Shown in pieces: positions 62,329 to 64,000 of a stretch of 64,000 bases of DNA. This DNA is from Bacteriovoracaceae bacterium UBA3083 (GTDB lineage Bacteria; Bdellovibrionota; Bacteriovoracia; Bacteriovoracales; Bacteriovoracaceae): the NCBI GenBank assembly GCA_002366565.1, contig DFBJ01000013.1, forward strand, positions 741,099 through 805,098, given 5' to 3'. How positions within the stretch are numbered: position 1 is the first letter of the stretch; every line of letters starts with the position of its first letter. Position numbers and translations under genes: made by a program. Below the pieces are notes generated by a model. That model saw only the letters and a program-made list of their open reading frames with translations, was not told the origin of the DNA and made no database searches.

Positions 62329-63177
62329 ATGAATTTTGGAAAAATATCAATCGTCCTTATTACACTAATGACACTTACTTCGTGTGCAACTAAGAACAAG
62401 CTTTCAAAATCTCCTGAACAAAAAAAATCTGAGCTATTCTATTCTCACGGAACTTCTAAGCTACTTCAGAAAAACTATAGAGAAGCACTGAAATATTTAA
62501 AACAAGCATATGAAATCACACAAGATGACACTAAGATTTTAAATAACTTGGCCATGAGTTACTACTTCCTAGGTCAAACTCAGACCGCTTTTAAATTTCT
62601 AAATGAAAGTTTAGATATTGATAAGAATAACTCTGATGCTTTAAACAACCTTGGTTCATTGTACTTTAAAAACAAAGAGTACGATAAATCTCTTGAGAGC
62701 TATCAAGGTGTTCTAAGAAATTTAACTTACAAACATCAATATAGAACACACTACAATATTGGTCTCATATACTTAATTAAGAAAAACACTGAAAAGGCCA
62801 AAGAAAACTTCTTAATGGCAAATACTCAGAATCAAGATTACTGCCCAGCTAGTTACGAGCTAGGAAAGATCTATCTTGGTGAATATAGATATAATTCAGC
62901 TCTTAAGTGGTTTAAAGAGGCTTCGAAAGGTACTTGTTATGAGAATCCTGAGCCTACATATATGCAAGCAGTTACCTACTTACAACTAGAGGAATTTGCT
63001 CAAGCAAAAGCAAAATTTCAAGAGGTTATAGAACGTTTTTCCTCTACTAGATATTCAACTCTAGCTCATTTAAAATTAAAGAAAATTAACAATGAACACA
63101 TCATTGAAAAACAAGCGAGTGATATAATTACTCCTAAACTAAAGAGTACTAATCAATACGATAGTCCTTCTTTTTAA
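62329..63177 (+). CDS. TPR-repeat lipoprotein
   Basis: 282 residues. Lipobox LTSC puts the acylated cysteine at 19 (TLMTLTSCATKNK). About six TPR motifs follow (for example ALKYLKQAYEITQDDTKILNNLAMSYYFLGQ, AFKFLNESLDIDKNNSDALNNLGSLYFKNKEYDKSL). Similar lipoproteins such as PilF/PilW support type IV pilus secretin assembly; nothing here proves that role. A GGAGC site lies before the ATG. The RodZ-like gene starts 8 nt after it. Confidence 0.88.
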   Translation: MNFGKISIVLITLMTLTSCATKNKLSKSPEQKKSELFYSHGTSKLLQKNYREALKYLKQAYEITQDDTKILNNLAMSYYFLGQTQTAFKFLNESLDIDKNNSDALNNLGSLYFKNKEYDKSLESYQGVLRNLTYKHQYRTHYNIGLIYLIKKNTEKAKENFLMANTQNQDYCPASYELGKIYLGEYRYNSALKWFKEASKGTCYENPEPTYMQAVTYLQLEEFAQAKAKFQEVIERFSSTRYSTLAHLKLKKINNEHIIEKQASDIITPKLKSTNQYDSPSF

Positions 63178-63185
63178 TAAGGCTT

Positions 63186-64000
63186 ATGGATACAGAACAG
63201 AATACTGAAGAAGTTTCAAACAGTGAATGTATTGCATCTAACGAGGTGGTTAGCAGAGTGACAATTGGAGAATACCTACGTTTAGCACGAGAAGAGAAGA
63301 ATCTATCTCTTAAGGTCATTTCGCAACATACTAAGATTTCTGTAACAATTTTAGAAAATATTGAAAATGACTGTTTTGATAAACTTCCAAGCAAAGCTTA
63401 TGTTATTGGTTTTGTAAAAAGCTACTCTAAGACAATAGGATTAGATGAAGCTGAATGCCTAAAGCTCTTAAATGAAGCTTACGGTTCTACAAGTGAGACA
63501 GTTGCTAAAACTGATCCAACTCCTTTAGAAGGTGTTCCACCAACTAACCCACCGGTTGAGTCTAGCTCTAGTAAAGAGATCCCTACTCAATATTTAACAA
63601 TCGCTGGTGTCTTTGTTGCATTAATCATTCTTTTTGCAATTGTTATCAACAATACAAGTATGCAACCAGGTGAAGAAGTAACTGCAGAAGAGAATACAAA
63701 TACCATTGAAGCCGCTCAGACTCCTTTAGTCGATGTAAAGCCTCAGGAAGTATCAGAGAATACTCCTTTAACAGAAGAGAATGAGACTCCTGTTGAATTA
63801 GCTGAAGAAAGTAAGCCAGTAGAAGAAAAAGAAGTTGAAAAAGTAGAAGCTAAACCAGAAGTCAAAGAAGAGAAAAAGGCGGAAGTAAAAGTTACTACTA
63901 AAGAAGAAAAGAAAGTTGTAAGTGAAGATGAAAATAAAGTTGTAGAAAAAGTTAACTTAAGAGCTATACCACTTCCACTTTATGAAATAACAGAAGAGGA
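63186..64000 (+). CDS. RodZ-like protein (3' end outside window)
   Basis: 272 complete or partial residues before the edge, no stop. Cro/C1-type helix-turn-helix of RodZ form at about 27-95 (TIGEYLRLAREEKNLSLKVISQHTKISVTILENIENDCFDKLPSKAYVIGFVKSYSKTIGLD), a Pro-rich linker, one transmembrane helix (about 135-155) and a Glu/Lys/Val-rich periplasmic stretch. RodZ links MreB to the elongasome. It is far from mreCD in this window. The ATG at 63186 has AAGG upstream. Confidence 0.85.
   Translation, partial: MDTEQNTEEVSNSECIASNEVVSRVTIGEYLRLAREEKNLSLKVISQHTKISVTILENIENDCFDKLPSKAYVIGFVKSYSKTIGLDEAECLKLLNEAYGSTSETVAKTDPTPLEGVPPTNPPVESSSSKEIPTQYLTIAGVFVALIILFAIVINNTSMQPGEEVTAEENTNTIEAAQTPLVDVKPQEVSENTPLTEENETPVELAEESKPVEEKEVEKVEAKPEVKEEKKAEVKVTTKEEKKVVSEDENKVVEKVNLRAIPLPLYEITEE

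Noticed and set aside
1..64000. Mobile elements, CRISPR arrays, tRNA or rRNA genes
   Set aside because: No transposase or integrase, regular repeat array, or cloverleaf candidate was seen in the short intergenic gaps.

Overview
The window is AT-rich bacterial chromosome, almost fully coding, with no insertion sequence, phage, CRISPR array, tRNA or rRNA that I could see. Gene content fits a motile Gram-negative deltaproteobacterium-like organism. There are many lipoproteins with LTSC/FGC lipoboxes, an MsbA-type lipid exporter and Mpl muropeptide ligase. A full flagellar hook-basal-body operon is preceded by a long TPR protein, with two NtrC-type regulators nearby. The low GC and this gene set suggest a Bdellovibrionota member such as a Bacteriovorax/Halobacteriovorax-like predator. 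That is an inference from style of content, not from a database match.

Layout. 1-4.9 kb: tail of a Lys/Glu-rich protein, then glutaredoxin, HD phosphohydrolase, two unknown membrane or exported proteins, a cysteine-less rhodanese-like protein and a MarR regulator with a clear palindromic operator. 4.9-5.3 kb: a small secreted protein with a perfect sigma-54 (-24/-12) promoter. 5.3-9.8 kb: mreC-mreD-PBP2-rodA elongasome operon without mreB. 9.9-13.05 kb: PpiD-like chaperone, ferredoxin, nucleotide phosphodiesterase lipoprotein. 13.1-28.2 kb: one long minus-strand flagellar operon reading TPR protein, degenerate enhancer-binding protein, flgB, flgC, fliE, fliF, fliG, fliH, fliI, fliJ, a MotE-like gene, fliK, flgD, a TIGR02530-type gene and flgE. 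It ends at a strong terminator. 28.4-30.0 kb: an intact NtrC-type response regulator.

30-47 kb: metK, a possible SleB-like exported protein overlapping mpl, a Fic-domain lipoprotein that also carries an ADP-ribosyltransferase-like C-terminus, a serine hydrolase overlapping pyruvate phosphate dikinase, glycyl-tRNA synthetase, an MsbA-like exporter and a 1017-residue exported mosaic protein. 47-64 kb: RecO with a compact SF2 helicase, RsmE, a CheY-like receiver, a NifU-like protein, a GNAT, a nitrilase, UDP-glucose dehydrogenase, a flippase-like membrane protein, LepA, a K+ uptake operon (TrkH-TrkA-HAMP/PAS sensor), a TrmA-family methyltransferase, a TPR lipoprotein and a RodZ-like protein running off the end.

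The most interesting items are these. The Fic plus ART lipoprotein (34.9-37.2 kb) and the 1017-residue exported protein (44.1-47.2 kb) both have upstream motifs of the form TAAAGNAA-N12-TYCGATA, resembling flagellar sigma-28 promoters. The small secreted protein has a perfect sigma-54 promoter. The NtrC-like protein in the flagellar operon has lost GAFTGA and the Walker B acids. Together they suggest that secreted proteins may be co-regulated with motility; this is a hypothesis.
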